64,000 nucleotides of DNA, taken from positions 124,001 through 188,000 of the forward strand of contig NZ_AUHT01000006.1 in the NCBI RefSeq assembly GCF_000423325.1. The letters run 5' to 3'. Under the pieces are notes generated by a model. It did no database searches. It was not told the origin of the DNA and worked only from the letters and a program-made list of their open reading frames with translations. Positions within the stretch are counted from its first letter, which is position 1. The number at the start of each line of letters is the position of its first letter. The position numbers and the translations under genes were made by a program. The DNA is from Lysobacter defluvii IMMIB APB-9 = DSM 18482. Lineage in GTDB: Bacteria; Pseudomonadota; Gammaproteobacteria; Xanthomonadales; Xanthomonadaceae. Shown here piece by piece: positions 16,517-24,199 of the stretch.

Positions 16517-16740
16517 GGAGCGTCGCGCGTGCAGGGTGCTTGCCGGTCGGTTCGGTCGGGCCATCCATGGCCCGACTCACCGAGCGTGGGCCCCGCTACG
16601 CGGGTCCGGCCCGGCGCAGCGCGCCGGGCGTTCAGCCGGGCGCGCGGCAGTGCCGCGCAAGCAGCCCGGCTTCACCCATGGCCCACTCCGGCAACACCCT
16701 GCACGCACGCCGCCCCGGCGGTTTGGTTGGCGTGGCACAA
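16517..16740 (+). repeat. Dispersed repeat, copy A (left arm of a long imperfect inverted repeat)
   Basis: Starts AGGGAGCGTCGCGCG, passes through a 22-bp palindrome (GTCGGGCCAT CC ATGGCCCGAC, 16555-16576), and ends with the GC-rich CGCCGCCCCGGCGGTTTGGTTG block. The same order of motifs appears in reverse complement at 16940-17085. Copy A carries roughly 60-90 extra bases in its middle (16587-16670), including further self-complementary stretches. No credible gene lies inside. Confidence 0.82.
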
Positions 16741-16939
16741 GAGGGGGGACAGGCTTGCGACCCGACCGGGAGCGGTCGACGTGCCGACATACGCGGCAGA
16801 GCCCCAGAAGCTCGGATCGAGGTGCAGTGAACGGGTGTCTTTCTCTTCCCGGTGCAGGACCGCAGGCACCGGCGGGCCACGCCTGCCACAAAGTGCACCA
16901 ACCGGCAGCGTGTCAGGCTGTGCGGTGGTGGCTACCCAT

Positions 16940-17085
16940 TACACCAAGACAACCAAACCGCCGGGGCGGCGTGCGCGTGGTGTGTTGCTGGAGCAGGCCA
17001 TGGATGGCCTGCGCCCGGTGAGTCGCGCCATGGATGGCGCGACCGAACCGGCCAGCAAGCACGCCACGCGCGCGACGCTCAGCCC
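16940..17085 (-). repeat. Dispersed repeat, copy B (right arm, inverted relative to copy A)
   Basis: Read on the minus strand it gives GAGCGTCGCGCGCGTGGCGT, then a palindrome (GTCGCGCCAT CC ATGGCGCGAC, 17022-17043), a second palindrome AGGCCATCCATGGCCT (16995-17010), and the block CGCCGCCCCGGCGGTTTGGTTG shared with copy A. Copy B lacks the internal extra segment of copy A. Confidence 0.82.
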
Positions 17086-17136
17086 GAAGCCCACGCCCCC
17101 TCCCCGGGATCACGCATCGAACGATCCCGCAGGCCC

Positions 17137-17142
17137 TACAAT
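17137..17142 (+). promoter_or_regulatory. Candidate -10 element of era-recO
   Basis: TACAAT, five of six matches to the consensus, with six bases to the era ATG. As at thiG, the mRNA start would fall on the start codon. The -35 region is not convincing. Confidence 0.5.
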
Positions 17143-17148
17143 CGCGGC

Positions 17149-18057
17149 ATGGAACAGACCCCCCACCGCGCCGGCCACGTCGCCGTCATCGGCCGCCCGA
17201 ACGTCGGCAAGTCGACCCTGACCAACGCCCTCGTCGGCGCCAAGGTCAGCATCGTCTCCTCGCGACCGCAGACCACCCGCCACCGCCTGCTCGGCATCGC
17301 CACCTTCCCGGAGGGGCAGCTGGTGCTGGTGGATACGCCCGGCCTGCATCGCGACCACGGCCGTTCCACCGCGACCGCCATGCACCGCTGGATGAACCGG
17401 GCCGCGCGCGGTGCGCTGGAGGGGGTGGACGTGGCGATGCTGGTGGTGCGCGCCGGACAGTGGGACGAGTCGGACACCTTCGCCTACCAGGCCCTGCACG
17501 GGGCGGGCATTCCGGTGGTGCTGGTGGTCAACCAGGTCGACCGGATCAAGGACAAGGCGCAGTTGCTGCCCTACCTGGCGCAGGTCAGCGAAGGGCGTGA
17601 GTTCGCTTCGGTGCATCCGGTGTCGGCGCTCAAGCGCAAGGGGCTGGAGGCGCTGGTGGCCGACGTGCTCCGGCTGCTGCCGGAGCAGCCCGCGCTGTAC
17701 GGCGAGGACGAGATCACCGACAAGAGCCAGCGCTTCCTGGCCGCGGAAATGGTGCGCGAGCAGCTGATGCGCCAGCTGGGCGAGGAACTGCCCTACGCCA
17801 CCACGGTGGAGATCGAGCGTTACGAGGAGCAGCCCGGGCTGGTGAACATCGGCGCGGTGATCTGGGTCGAGCGCAAGGGACAGAAGGCGATCGTGATCGG
17901 CAAGGGTGGCGAGCGCCTGCGCGAGATCGGTACCCGCGCGCGGCAGCAGATGGAGCGGCTGTTCGATTCGAAGGTGTTCCTGGAGACCTGGGTGCGCGTG
18001 CGCGAGGGCTGGTCGGACGACGAGGCCGCGCTGCGCGCCTTCGGCTACCACGAGTAA
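17149..18057 (+). CDS. era: GTPase Era (16S rRNA maturation and 30S assembly)
   Basis: An essential 302-residue GTPase that binds 16S rRNA and helps 30S maturation. G1 is GRPNVGKST (15-23), G3 is DTPG (62-65), and G4 reads NQVD (128-131) instead of the canonical NKxD. A C-terminal KH domain holds [15 protein letters not shown]. In most proteobacteria era follows rnc; here the upstream sequence is a repeat element and thiG. recO follows after 4 nt and is likely co-transcribed. The ATG is chosen by length and by the TACAAT box. Confidence 0.96.
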   Translation: MEQTPHRAGHVAVIGRPNVGKSTLTNALVGAKVSIVSSRPQTTRHRLLGIATFPEGQLVLVDTPGLHRDHGRSTATAMHRWMNRAARGALEGVDVAMLVVRAGQWDESDTFAYQALHGAGIPVVLVVNQVDRIKDKAQLLPYLAQVSEGREFASVHPVSALKRKGLEALVADVLRLLPEQPALYGEDEITDKSQRFLAAEMVREQLMRQLGEELPYATTVEIERYEEQPGLVNIGAVIWVERKGQKAIVIGKGGERLREIGTRARQQMERLFDSKVFLETWVRVREGWSDDEAALRAFGYHE

Positions 18058-18061
18058 CGCG

Positions 18062-18820
18062 GTGAGGATCTCGGGCGAGCCGGGATTCGTGCTGCATGCC
18101 CGGGCCTGGCGCGAGACCAGCCTGCTGGTGGAGGTCCTCAGCGCCAACCACGGCCGGGTCGGGCTGGTGGCCCGCGGCGTGCAGGGGCCGAAGCGGCATG
18201 CCCTGCGCGCGGCCCTGCAGCCCCTGCAGTCGATCCGGTTCGATGCGGTCCAGCGCGGGGAGCTGGCGCAGCTGCGCGGAGCGGAGGCCATGGACGCGGC
18301 CCCGCGCCTGTCGGGCGATGCGATGGTGTCGGCCTTCTACCTCAACGAGCTGACCCTGCGGCTGGTCCCGCGCGGGGACGCGCTGCCGGAGCTGTTCCTC
18401 GCCTACGCGAACACCCGCCAGCGGCTGCGCGACGGCGAGCCGCTGGCGTGGACGTTGCGCCGCTACGAGCGCGACCTGCTGGACGCGCTGGGGATCGGGT
18501 TCGACTGGAGCCTGGAGGCCGGTGGTGGTCCGGTGGATCCGGCGGCGCGGTACCGGGTCGATCCGGAAGCAGGACCGGTGCGGATGCTGAGCGACCGTGG
18601 CGCGCAGGACCGGCGCCAGGGCGCGACCGGGCGTGGACTGCTCGCGCTGGCGGCCGATGAGTTCCCGCAGGCGGGTGACCTGGCCGGGCTGCGGCACGTG
18701 CTGCGCGCGGTGCTGGCCGCGCACCTGGGCCCGCGTGGGCTGAAGTCGTGGGAGATGCTCTCCGGCCTCCCGGGCCGCGCCGGGTTTGATCCAGCTCTCC
18801 GGGACCAGGGCGGGGACTAG
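18062..18820 (+). CDS. recO: DNA repair protein RecO
   Basis: A 252-residue member of the RecFOR pathway that loads RecA on SSB-coated single strands. It has the N-terminal OB-fold ([36 protein letters not shown]) and the helical domain with [20 protein letters not shown] and [14 protein letters not shown]. The start is GTG, 4 nt after the era stop. The zinc cysteines found in some RecO proteins are absent, as in other gammaproteobacteria. Its stop overlaps the convergent REC-Hpt stop by 2 nt. Confidence 0.93.
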   Translation: MRISGEPGFVLHARAWRETSLLVEVLSANHGRVGLVARGVQGPKRHALRAALQPLQSIRFDAVQRGELAQLRGAEAMDAAPRLSGDAMVSAFYLNELTLRLVPRGDALPELFLAYANTRQRLRDGEPLAWTLRRYERDLLDALGIGFDWSLEAGGGPVDPAARYRVDPEAGPVRMLSDRGAQDRRQGATGRGLLALAADEFPQAGDLAGLRHVLRAVLAAHLGPRGLKSWEMLSGLPGRAGFDPALRDQGGD

Positions 18821-19515
18821 GGATCGAGCAGTTCGTCGACCGCCGCCTCGAAGCTCCGCAGTGCGTCCGGGCTACCGATCTCCTGTTGCAGTGCCCGCAC
18901 CGCGGCATCCAGGCGGGGTGCCCCGACGAAGCCGCAGCTCGCGCGCAGCTTGTGCAGCTCCGTCTCGGCCTCCACGACGCTGCCCCCGGCGATGGCGCCG
19001 CGGATGCGATTGCGCGTGGCGGGCAGTTCGTCGAGGAAGAGCTTGCGCAGCGCGTCCACATGGGCACGCTCGCCGTTGAGCGCGCGGGTCGCCGATTCAT
19101 CGTCCCAGCGCAGGGGCTGGTCGGCCACGCGCAGTGGCGCGGCGGGCAGGTGCCGGCGCACCGCCTCGCGCAGCGCGGCGGGCGCGACGGGCTTGCGGAT
19201 GAGCCCGTCGAAACCCTGTCCGGCGACTGCCGCGAGGGAGGCCGCGTCGTCGCCGGCGGTATGGCACAGCGCCGGAACCCCCGGGTCCTGCGCGCGCAGC
19301 CGCGCCAGCAAGGAGGCGCCGCTGCCGTCGGGCAGGTTCGCGTCCAGCAGCCAGACCTGGTGCCGCCCGGGTGAGGCCAGGGCAAGGGCTGCGGCCACGT
19401 CGGCCGCCTGGTCCACGATCGCCGGCAGGGCTTCCAGCGCATGGGCCAGGTAGGCGCGGCTGATGGGGTCGTCCTCGACCAGCAGCAGGCGGACGGGCGG
19501 GGTGTCGGCGATCAT
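18817..19515 (-). CDS. Orphan receiver-Hpt phosphorelay protein
   Basis: A 232-residue two-domain signalling protein. The receiver (about 8-125) has acidic residues VEDD, phospho-acceptor D58 in [11 protein letters not shown] and a conserved K108. The Hpt domain (about 140-232) has phospho-accepting H188 in [12 protein letters not shown], close to the HxLKG consensus. There is no kinase or output domain, so it should act as an intermediate that passes phosphate between a hybrid kinase and a response regulator located elsewhere. The start is the ATG at 19515, 35 nt from the divergent YdbH-like gene. Confidence 0.85.
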   Translation of the reverse strand: MIADTPPVRLLLVEDDPISRAYLAHALEALPAIVDQAADVAAALALASPGRHQVWLLDANLPDGSGASLLARLRAQDPGVPALCHTAGDDAASLAAVAGQGFDGLIRKPVAPAALREAVRRHLPAAPLRVADQPLRWDDESATRALNGERAHVDALRKLFLDELPATRNRIRGAIAGGSVVEAETELHKLRASCGFVGAPRLDAAVRALQQEIGSPDALRSFEAAVDELLDP

Positions 19516-19537
19516 CGGGTACGCGTCCGTGCGCGGG

Positions 19538-19543
19538 TATGCT
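19538..19543 (+). promoter_or_regulatory. Candidate -10 element of the YdbH-like gene
   Basis: TATGCT, four of six consensus matches, lies seven bases before the ATG at 19551 and overlaps the alternative ATG at 19539. If used, the message starts at about 19550 and the 19551 ATG is the start codon. Confidence 0.4.
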
Positions 19544-19550
19544 CCGGCGG

Positions 19551-21593
19551 ATGTCGCGCCCGATCTTACCCGCGCCGTTTGCCATCGGTCCCGCCGCGGT
19601 CGCGGCGGCGCTGGCGCTGTGCGCGCTGCTGGCAAGCGGAACGGCGTGGGGACGCGTGGCCGAGGCGCGCATCCAGCGCATCGAGACCGCGGCGGCGACG
19701 CTGGACGATGTCCGGGTGCGCCTGGAGTGGCCGGAGGACAGCGCGCACGGGCAGTTGCGGCTGCGGGCGGCGACCCTCGACACCACCTTGGGCTACACGC
19801 TGCGCGGCGTTGACTGGAGTTGCCGCCTGCGGCGCATGCGGAACGAACGCTGGGACTGCGCCGGGCCGGTGGTCGCCGAGGGTGGCGACATGGACCTGTC
19901 GGTCGCACTCGACTCGGGCGACCTGCACGCGCTCCTGGACGGCGATGGCACCCGGGCCGCGCTGGCGCGCGATGCCGGGACGCCGGACCTGTGGTCGATC
20001 GACCTCACCGGGGTGCCGCTGGCCTGGTTGCAGCAGTTGCTGGCCACGGCCTGGCCGGAGGGCGTGCTGACGGCGGGTACCGGTGCCGCGGACCTGCAGT
20101 TGCACGTTCCCGCCGACGGTGCCATGGAGCTCGCCGGGACGGTGGAGCTGGCGGATGCGGGCTTCGACAGCCGCGACGGTCGCCTCGCCGGTGAGGGGCT
20201 GGACGCGCGGATCGAATTGCAGGCCTCCTTCGGCGAGCACCCCTCGTTCGGGGTGGAAGGACGCCTGGCCGGTGGCGGGCTGCTGCTAGGGCCCGCCTAC
20301 CTGGCACTCGACGACCGCGACATCGCCCTGGCGGTGCAGGCGCGGAGCGGGGCCGGAGGCTGGGCACTACCCGCCTGGCGGTGGGAGGATCCGGGCATCC
20401 TGTCCCTGCGCGGCAGTGCCCGCCTCCCCGATGGCGGGCCACCGGCGGTGGACCTGGTGCTGGATGCGCCGGGCCTCGCCCCGGTAGGCCGGCACTACCT
20501 AGATGGCCTTCTGGCCGTCGCGGGGCTGGGCGGGATGCAGCTGGCGGGGACGGCCCGCGGTTCGGTTTCGCTGGCCGGCGGTGGATTGCAGGACGCGCGC
20601 CTGGTGCTGGATGGCGTCGACCTCGCCGATGGGCGTGGCCGGTTCGGGTTCGAAGGGCTGCAGGGCGACCTGCGCTTTTCCGGCGGCGCCCTGGAGGAGG
20701 GCGCGCTCGCCTGGAGCGGCGGCTACCTGCACCGGGTCCCGTTCGGTCCTTCCCGGCTCCCGCTGCACAGCGCGGGCGGCGAGCTGTGGCTGGCCGAACA
20801 GGCCACGGTCCACCTGCTCGAGGGACAGGCGCGCCTGGAGCACTTCCGGCTCCGGCCGCCATCGGCGGGCCAGTCAATGGAACTCCGGTTCGGCCTTGGC
20901 CTGGACGCGCTCGACGTGGGCACGCTCGCGGCGGCGATGGACTGGCCGGCGTTCACGGGCCGACTCAGCGGCAGCATCCCGGAGGCGCGCTATTCCGATG
21001 ATCGCCTGGAGCTGGCCGGCGGTCTCGAGGTGGGGCTGTTCGGCGGGCGCCTGAGTGCCTCGGGATTGTCCATGGAGCGGCCGTTCGGCGTCGCGCCGAC
21101 GCTGCGTGCCGACGTGCGGCTGGAGGACATCGACCTGGCGGCGCTGACCGCCGTGCTGGACGTGGGCGGGGTGACGGGGCGCCTGGACGGGCGGATCGAC
21201 GGCCTGCGGCTGCTTGAGTGGCAACCGGTGGCCTTCGATGCCTGGCTGGAGACCGACCCGGCGCACCCGGACCGGCGGCGGATCAGCCAGCGGGCAGTGC
21301 AGGACATCTCCAGCGTCGGTGACGCCTCCCTCGTCAGCAGCCTGCAGGGACAGCTGATCGGCCTGTTCGACGACTTCCGCTACTCGCGGATCGGCATCGG
21401 CTGCGAGTTGCGCGACGAGGTCTGCAGCATGCGGGGTCTGCGGCCGGCGGCGAACGACGGCTTCGTGATCGTGGCCGGCTCCGGGCTACCGCGCCTGACG
21501 GTGGTCGGCTACAACCGCCGGGTCGACTGGCCCACCCTGGTCGAGCGGCTGGCCGCGCTCGGCAAGGGCGACGTGAAACCCGTGGTCGAGTAG
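19551..21593 (+). CDS. YdbH-like AsmA-clan inter-membrane bridge protein
   Basis: A 680-residue protein with an N-terminal signal or anchor helix (AVAAALALCALLASGTAWG) followed by a long series of beta-rich repeats without other membrane segments, as in TamB, YhdP and YdbH. These proteins form hydrophobic grooves that move phospholipids from inner to outer membrane. The C-terminal block (RRISQRAVQDISSVGDASL, then LTVVGYNRRVDW) is a recognisable family end. The assignment leans on the next gene, a YnbE/YdbL-like lipoprotein, since E. coli ydbH, ynbE and ydbL form an operon. It is shorter than E. coli YdbH (about 880). Confidence 0.65.
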   Translation: MSRPILPAPFAIGPAAVAAALALCALLASGTAWGRVAEARIQRIETAAATLDDVRVRLEWPEDSAHGQLRLRAATLDTTLGYTLRGVDWSCRLRRMRNERWDCAGPVVAEGGDMDLSVALDSGDLHALLDGDGTRAALARDAGTPDLWSIDLTGVPLAWLQQLLATAWPEGVLTAGTGAADLQLHVPADGAMELAGTVELADAGFDSRDGRLAGEGLDARIELQASFGEHPSFGVEGRLAGGGLLLGPAYLALDDRDIALAVQARSGAGGWALPAWRWEDPGILSLRGSARLPDGGPPAVDLVLDAPGLAPVGRHYLDGLLAVAGLGGMQLAGTARGSVSLAGGGLQDARLVLDGVDLADGRGRFGFEGLQGDLRFSGGALEEGALAWSGGYLHRVPFGPSRLPLHSAGGELWLAEQATVHLLEGQARLEHFRLRPPSAGQSMELRFGLGLDALDVGTLAAAMDWPAFTGRLSGSIPEARYSDDRLELAGGLEVGLFGGRLSASGLSMERPFGVAPTLRADVRLEDIDLAALTAVLDVGGVTGRLDGRIDGLRLLEWQPVAFDAWLETDPAHPDRRRISQRAVQDISSVGDASLVSSLQGQLIGLFDDFRYSRIGIGCELRDEVCSMRGLRPAANDGFVIVAGSGLPRLTVVGYNRRVDWPTLVERLAALGKGDVKPVVE

Positions 21594-21622
21594 GGTACGC
21601 GGATGATTCCTGGAGGCAGGCA

Positions 21623-22231
21623 ATGAGTCGCTGGATCGCATTCCCCCTGGCCGCGGTGGCCGCCACCGCGTGCGTCACCATCAACGTCTACTTCCCCGCG
21701 GCCGAAGCCCGCGAGGCCGCCCGCGAATTCGTCGAGGGGGTGGTAGGGGAAGGCGCCGACGAGGCGCTCCCGGGCGACGGCGACCCCGGCGCATCGCGGC
21801 AGTGGCCCAGCCTGGGCGAACTGGCGGGCCGGGTGGACTGGTACGCGCTGGCCGGCATCGGCAGCGCGCACGCGCAGACGCCCGACATCACCATCCGCAC
21901 CCCGAGCATCCAGGCCATCCAGTCGCGGATGGCGCAGCGCTTCGACTCGACCCTGCGGGCCGGTTTCGACGCCGGTGCGTTGGGCTTCGCGGCCGACGGC
22001 ACCATCGTCGTGCGCGACGCCTCCGCCCTGCCGCTGCGCGACCGCGCCGCGATCCAGCAGGCGGTCGCCGAGGACAACCGGGACCGGAAGGCGGTCTACC
22101 GGGAGATCGCGGTTGCCAATGGCCACCCGGAGTGGGAGCCGCGCATCCGCGAGGTCTTCGCCCAGCAGTGGATCTCGAGCGCGCGGCCGGGCTGGTGGTA
22201 CCAGCAGGGCGGGGTCTGGAAACAGAAGTAG
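21623..22231 (+). CDS. YnbE/YdbL-like lipoprotein (DUF1318)
   Basis: A 202-residue exported protein. A short hydrophobic N-terminus leads to a weak lipobox ATAC with C17, followed by VTINVYFPAAEA, a beta-strand segment resembling the small lipoprotein YnbE. The C-terminal part (ADGTIVVRDASALPLRDRA onward, RKAVYREIAVANG, and PGWWYQQGGVWKQ) matches the DUF1318/YdbL pattern. A GGAGG ribosome-binding site precedes the ATG. It lies 29 nt after the YdbH-like gene. Inferred: partner or chaperone of the lipid bridge, with the YnbE and YdbL roles in one chain. Confidence 0.68.
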   Translation: MSRWIAFPLAAVAATACVTINVYFPAAEAREAAREFVEGVVGEGADEALPGDGDPGASRQWPSLGELAGRVDWYALAGIGSAHAQTPDITIRTPSIQAIQSRMAQRFDSTLRAGFDAGALGFAADGTIVVRDASALPLRDRAAIQQAVAEDNRDRKAVYREIAVANGHPEWEPRIREVFAQQWISSARPGWWYQQGGVWKQK

Positions 22232-22260
22232 CCGGCTCCCGACCGGGTCCTCCCGGCCAC

Positions 22261-22266
22261 TACAAT
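22261..22266 (+). promoter_or_regulatory. Candidate -10 element of rlmD
   Basis: TACAAT 29 nt before the rlmD ATG, in the 64-nt gap after the lipoprotein gene. The -35 is unclear. Confidence 0.4.
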
Positions 22267-22295
22267 GGGCGGTTCCGCGCAGCAGCAGTCCGCCC

Positions 22296-23648
22296 ATGGC
22301 CCGCATCGACAAGACTCCCTTCGAAGCCGAGATCACCGACCTGACCCACGACGGCCGGGGCGTGGCGCGGCGCCCGTCCACGGCACCGGGCGAGCCGGGG
22401 AAGGCGGTGTTCGTCACCGGCGCGCTGCCCGGCGAACGGGTCCGGGCGGTGCAGACCCGGCGCCATCGCAGCTTCGACGAGGCGCAGGTGGTCGAGGTGC
22501 TGGAGGCGTCCCCCCACCGGGTGGACCCGCTGTGCAGCCACTACGCCATCTGCTCGGGGTGCTCGCTGCAGCACCTGGAAGAGGGGCAACAGATCCTCGC
22601 CAAGCAGCGGGTGCTGCTGGAGAACCTGCAGCGCATCGGCCATGTCACCCCCGAGCGGGTGCTCGAACCGCTGGTCGACAGTGCCTGGGGCTACCGCCGC
22701 AAGGGGCGGTTCTCGGTGCGGCGGGTGGAGAAGAAGGGCCGCACGCTGGTCGGCTTCCGCGAGCGTGATCCGCGTTTCGTCGCCGAGCTCGAGGAGTGCC
22801 GGACCGTCGTGCCGCGGATCGGCACGAAGATCGGCGCGCTGGCCCGGCTGGTCGACGGCCTGGAGGCGCGTGCCACGATCCCGCAGATCGAGTTCATCGC
22901 CGGCGAGCCCACCCCCGACTTCGACGGCGTGGCCCTGACCTTCCGTCACCTGGAACCGCTGTCGGAGCCCGATCGCGCGCGCTTGGTGGCATTCGGACAG
23001 GAGCACCGCTTCGCCATCTTCCTGCAGCCGGGCGGAGTCGACAGCGTGCACCCGCTGTGGCCGCAGGCGCCGGAACTGTTCTTCAACCTGCCGCAGTGGG
23101 ACCTGTCGTTCGCGTTCCAGCCGCTGGACTTCATCCAGGTCAACGCCGGACTCAACGGGCGGATGATCGAGCGCGCGCTGGACCTGCTCGACGCGGGTCC
23201 CGGCGACCGCGTGCTGGACCTGTTCTGCGGCCTGGGCAACTTCACCCTGCCGTTGGCGCGCGGCGTGCGCGAGGTGGTCGGGGTCGAAGGCGAGCCCGGG
23301 CTGGTCGCAAGGGCCCGGGCCAATGCGGAGCGCAACGGGATCGGCAATGCGCGTTTCTTCGCCGCGGACCTGGGCAAGGACCTGTCGGGCGAGTCGTGGA
23401 TGCGCGAGGGTTTCGACCGACTGCTGCTGGACCCGCCGCGCTCGGGCGCGGACTTCGTGCTCGCCGAGCTGCCTCTGGCGCAGTTCCGGCGGATCGTCTA
23501 CGTCAGCTGCCACCCGGCCTCGCTGGCGCGCGATGCCGGCTTCCTGGTCAACGAGAAGGGCTGGAAGCTGCGCGCCGCCGGGGTGATGGACATGTTCCCG
23601 CACACCGGGCACGTGGAGTCGATCGCGATGTTCGAGCCGGGGGAATAG
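22296..23648 (+). CDS. rlmD: 23S rRNA (uracil-1939-C5)-methyltransferase RlmD
   Basis: A 450-residue iron-sulfur methyltransferase. An N-terminal TRAM domain (about 1-67) precedes the [4Fe-4S] ligands C80, C86 and C89 in CSHYAICSGC, with a fourth near residue 167 (EECRTVV). The SAM site is VLDLFCGLGNFTLPLARG, DPPRSG follows, and the catalytic cysteine is in VYVSCHPASLARD. The length is normal. A CYTH gene begins 2 nt after the stop, so the two are co-transcribed. Confidence 0.95.
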   Translation: MARIDKTPFEAEITDLTHDGRGVARRPSTAPGEPGKAVFVTGALPGERVRAVQTRRHRSFDEAQVVEVLEASPHRVDPLCSHYAICSGCSLQHLEEGQQILAKQRVLLENLQRIGHVTPERVLEPLVDSAWGYRRKGRFSVRRVEKKGRTLVGFRERDPRFVAELEECRTVVPRIGTKIGALARLVDGLEARATIPQIEFIAGEPTPDFDGVALTFRHLEPLSEPDRARLVAFGQEHRFAIFLQPGGVDSVHPLWPQAPELFFNLPQWDLSFAFQPLDFIQVNAGLNGRMIERALDLLDAGPGDRVLDLFCGLGNFTLPLARGVREVVGVEGEPGLVARARANAERNGIGNARFFAADLGKDLSGESWMREGFDRLLLDPPRSGADFVLAELPLAQFRRIVYVSCHPASLARDAGFLVNEKGWKLRAAGVMDMFPHTGHVESIAMFEPGE

Positions 23649-23650
23649 CG

Positions 23651-24142
23651 ATGGCGATCGAGGTCGAACGCAAGTTCCTGGTCATCGGCGACGGCTGGCG
23701 TGCGGCGGCACACGAGGTGCTGCCGATGGCGCAGGGCTACCTCAACGACTCCGCCAGCCTGGACTCCGGCGCCATGCGGTCCTCGGTCCGGGTACGGATC
23801 TCCGGCGGGCAGGCCTGGCTGAACATCAAGTCGGTCGAGGTCGGCGCCAGCCGGCAGGAGTTCGACTACCCGATCCCGGTCGCGGATGCGCGGGCGCTGC
23901 TGGCGCTGTGCGTCGGAGGCAGCATCGACAAGCGCCGCCACCTGGTGCGCCATGGCGGGCACCTGTGGGAAGTCGACGAGTTCCTGGGCGAGAACGCCGG
24001 CCTGGTGGTCGCCGAGGTCGAGCTGGGGAGCGTCGACGAGGCGTTCGAACGACCGGAGTGGCTGGGGGACGAGGTCACCCATGACACCCGCTACTACAAC
24101 CTCGCACTTGCCACGACCCCCTACTCCCGCTGGCCCCGGTAG
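23651..24142 (+). CDS. CYTH-domain phosphatase / class IV adenylate cyclase-like protein
   Basis: A 163-residue single CYTH domain. The family motif is ExExK at E4-V-E6-R-K8 (IEVERKFL), with alternating charged strands (RSSVRVRISGGQAWLNIKS; LWEVDEFLGENAGLVVAEVE). Single-domain bacterial CYTH proteins are mostly inorganic triphosphatases; a few are cyclases. It directly follows rlmD. The substrate, probably tripolyphosphate, is inferred from the family. Confidence 0.88.
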   Translation: MAIEVERKFLVIGDGWRAAAHEVLPMAQGYLNDSASLDSGAMRSSVRVRISGGQAWLNIKSVEVGASRQEFDYPIPVADARALLALCVGGSIDKRRHLVRHGGHLWEVDEFLGENAGLVVAEVELGSVDEAFERPEWLGDEVTHDTRYYNLALATTPYSRWPR

Positions 24143-24199
24143 GGCGCAATTGCGCGACAATCAGCGGCCGCCCCGCGTGGCACCGCCTGGAGTCCCCGC

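Larger units (their letters stand above)
16487..17148. other. 662-bp gene-free region between thiG and era
   Basis: Apart from a -10-like element at each end (for thiG on the minus strand and era on the plus strand), this stretch holds the two inverted repeat copies and a unique centre (16741-16939). Short frames within it translate to arginine- and proline-rich peptides characteristic of translated repeats. I see no thiS, no rnc and no RNA gene. Confidence 0.7.

Noticed and set aside
15687-16564. Longer thiG start at 16564 (26 extra residues)
   Set aside because: The extra residues are encoded by the dispersed repeat, and a -10 element lies between that ATG and the conserved start.
16577-16901. 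Overlapping frames of 60-104 codons in the thiG-era gap
   Set aside because: Their translations are Arg/Pro-rich and recur in the inverted copy of the repeat, so they are translated repeat, not genes. None resembles ThiS or RNase III.
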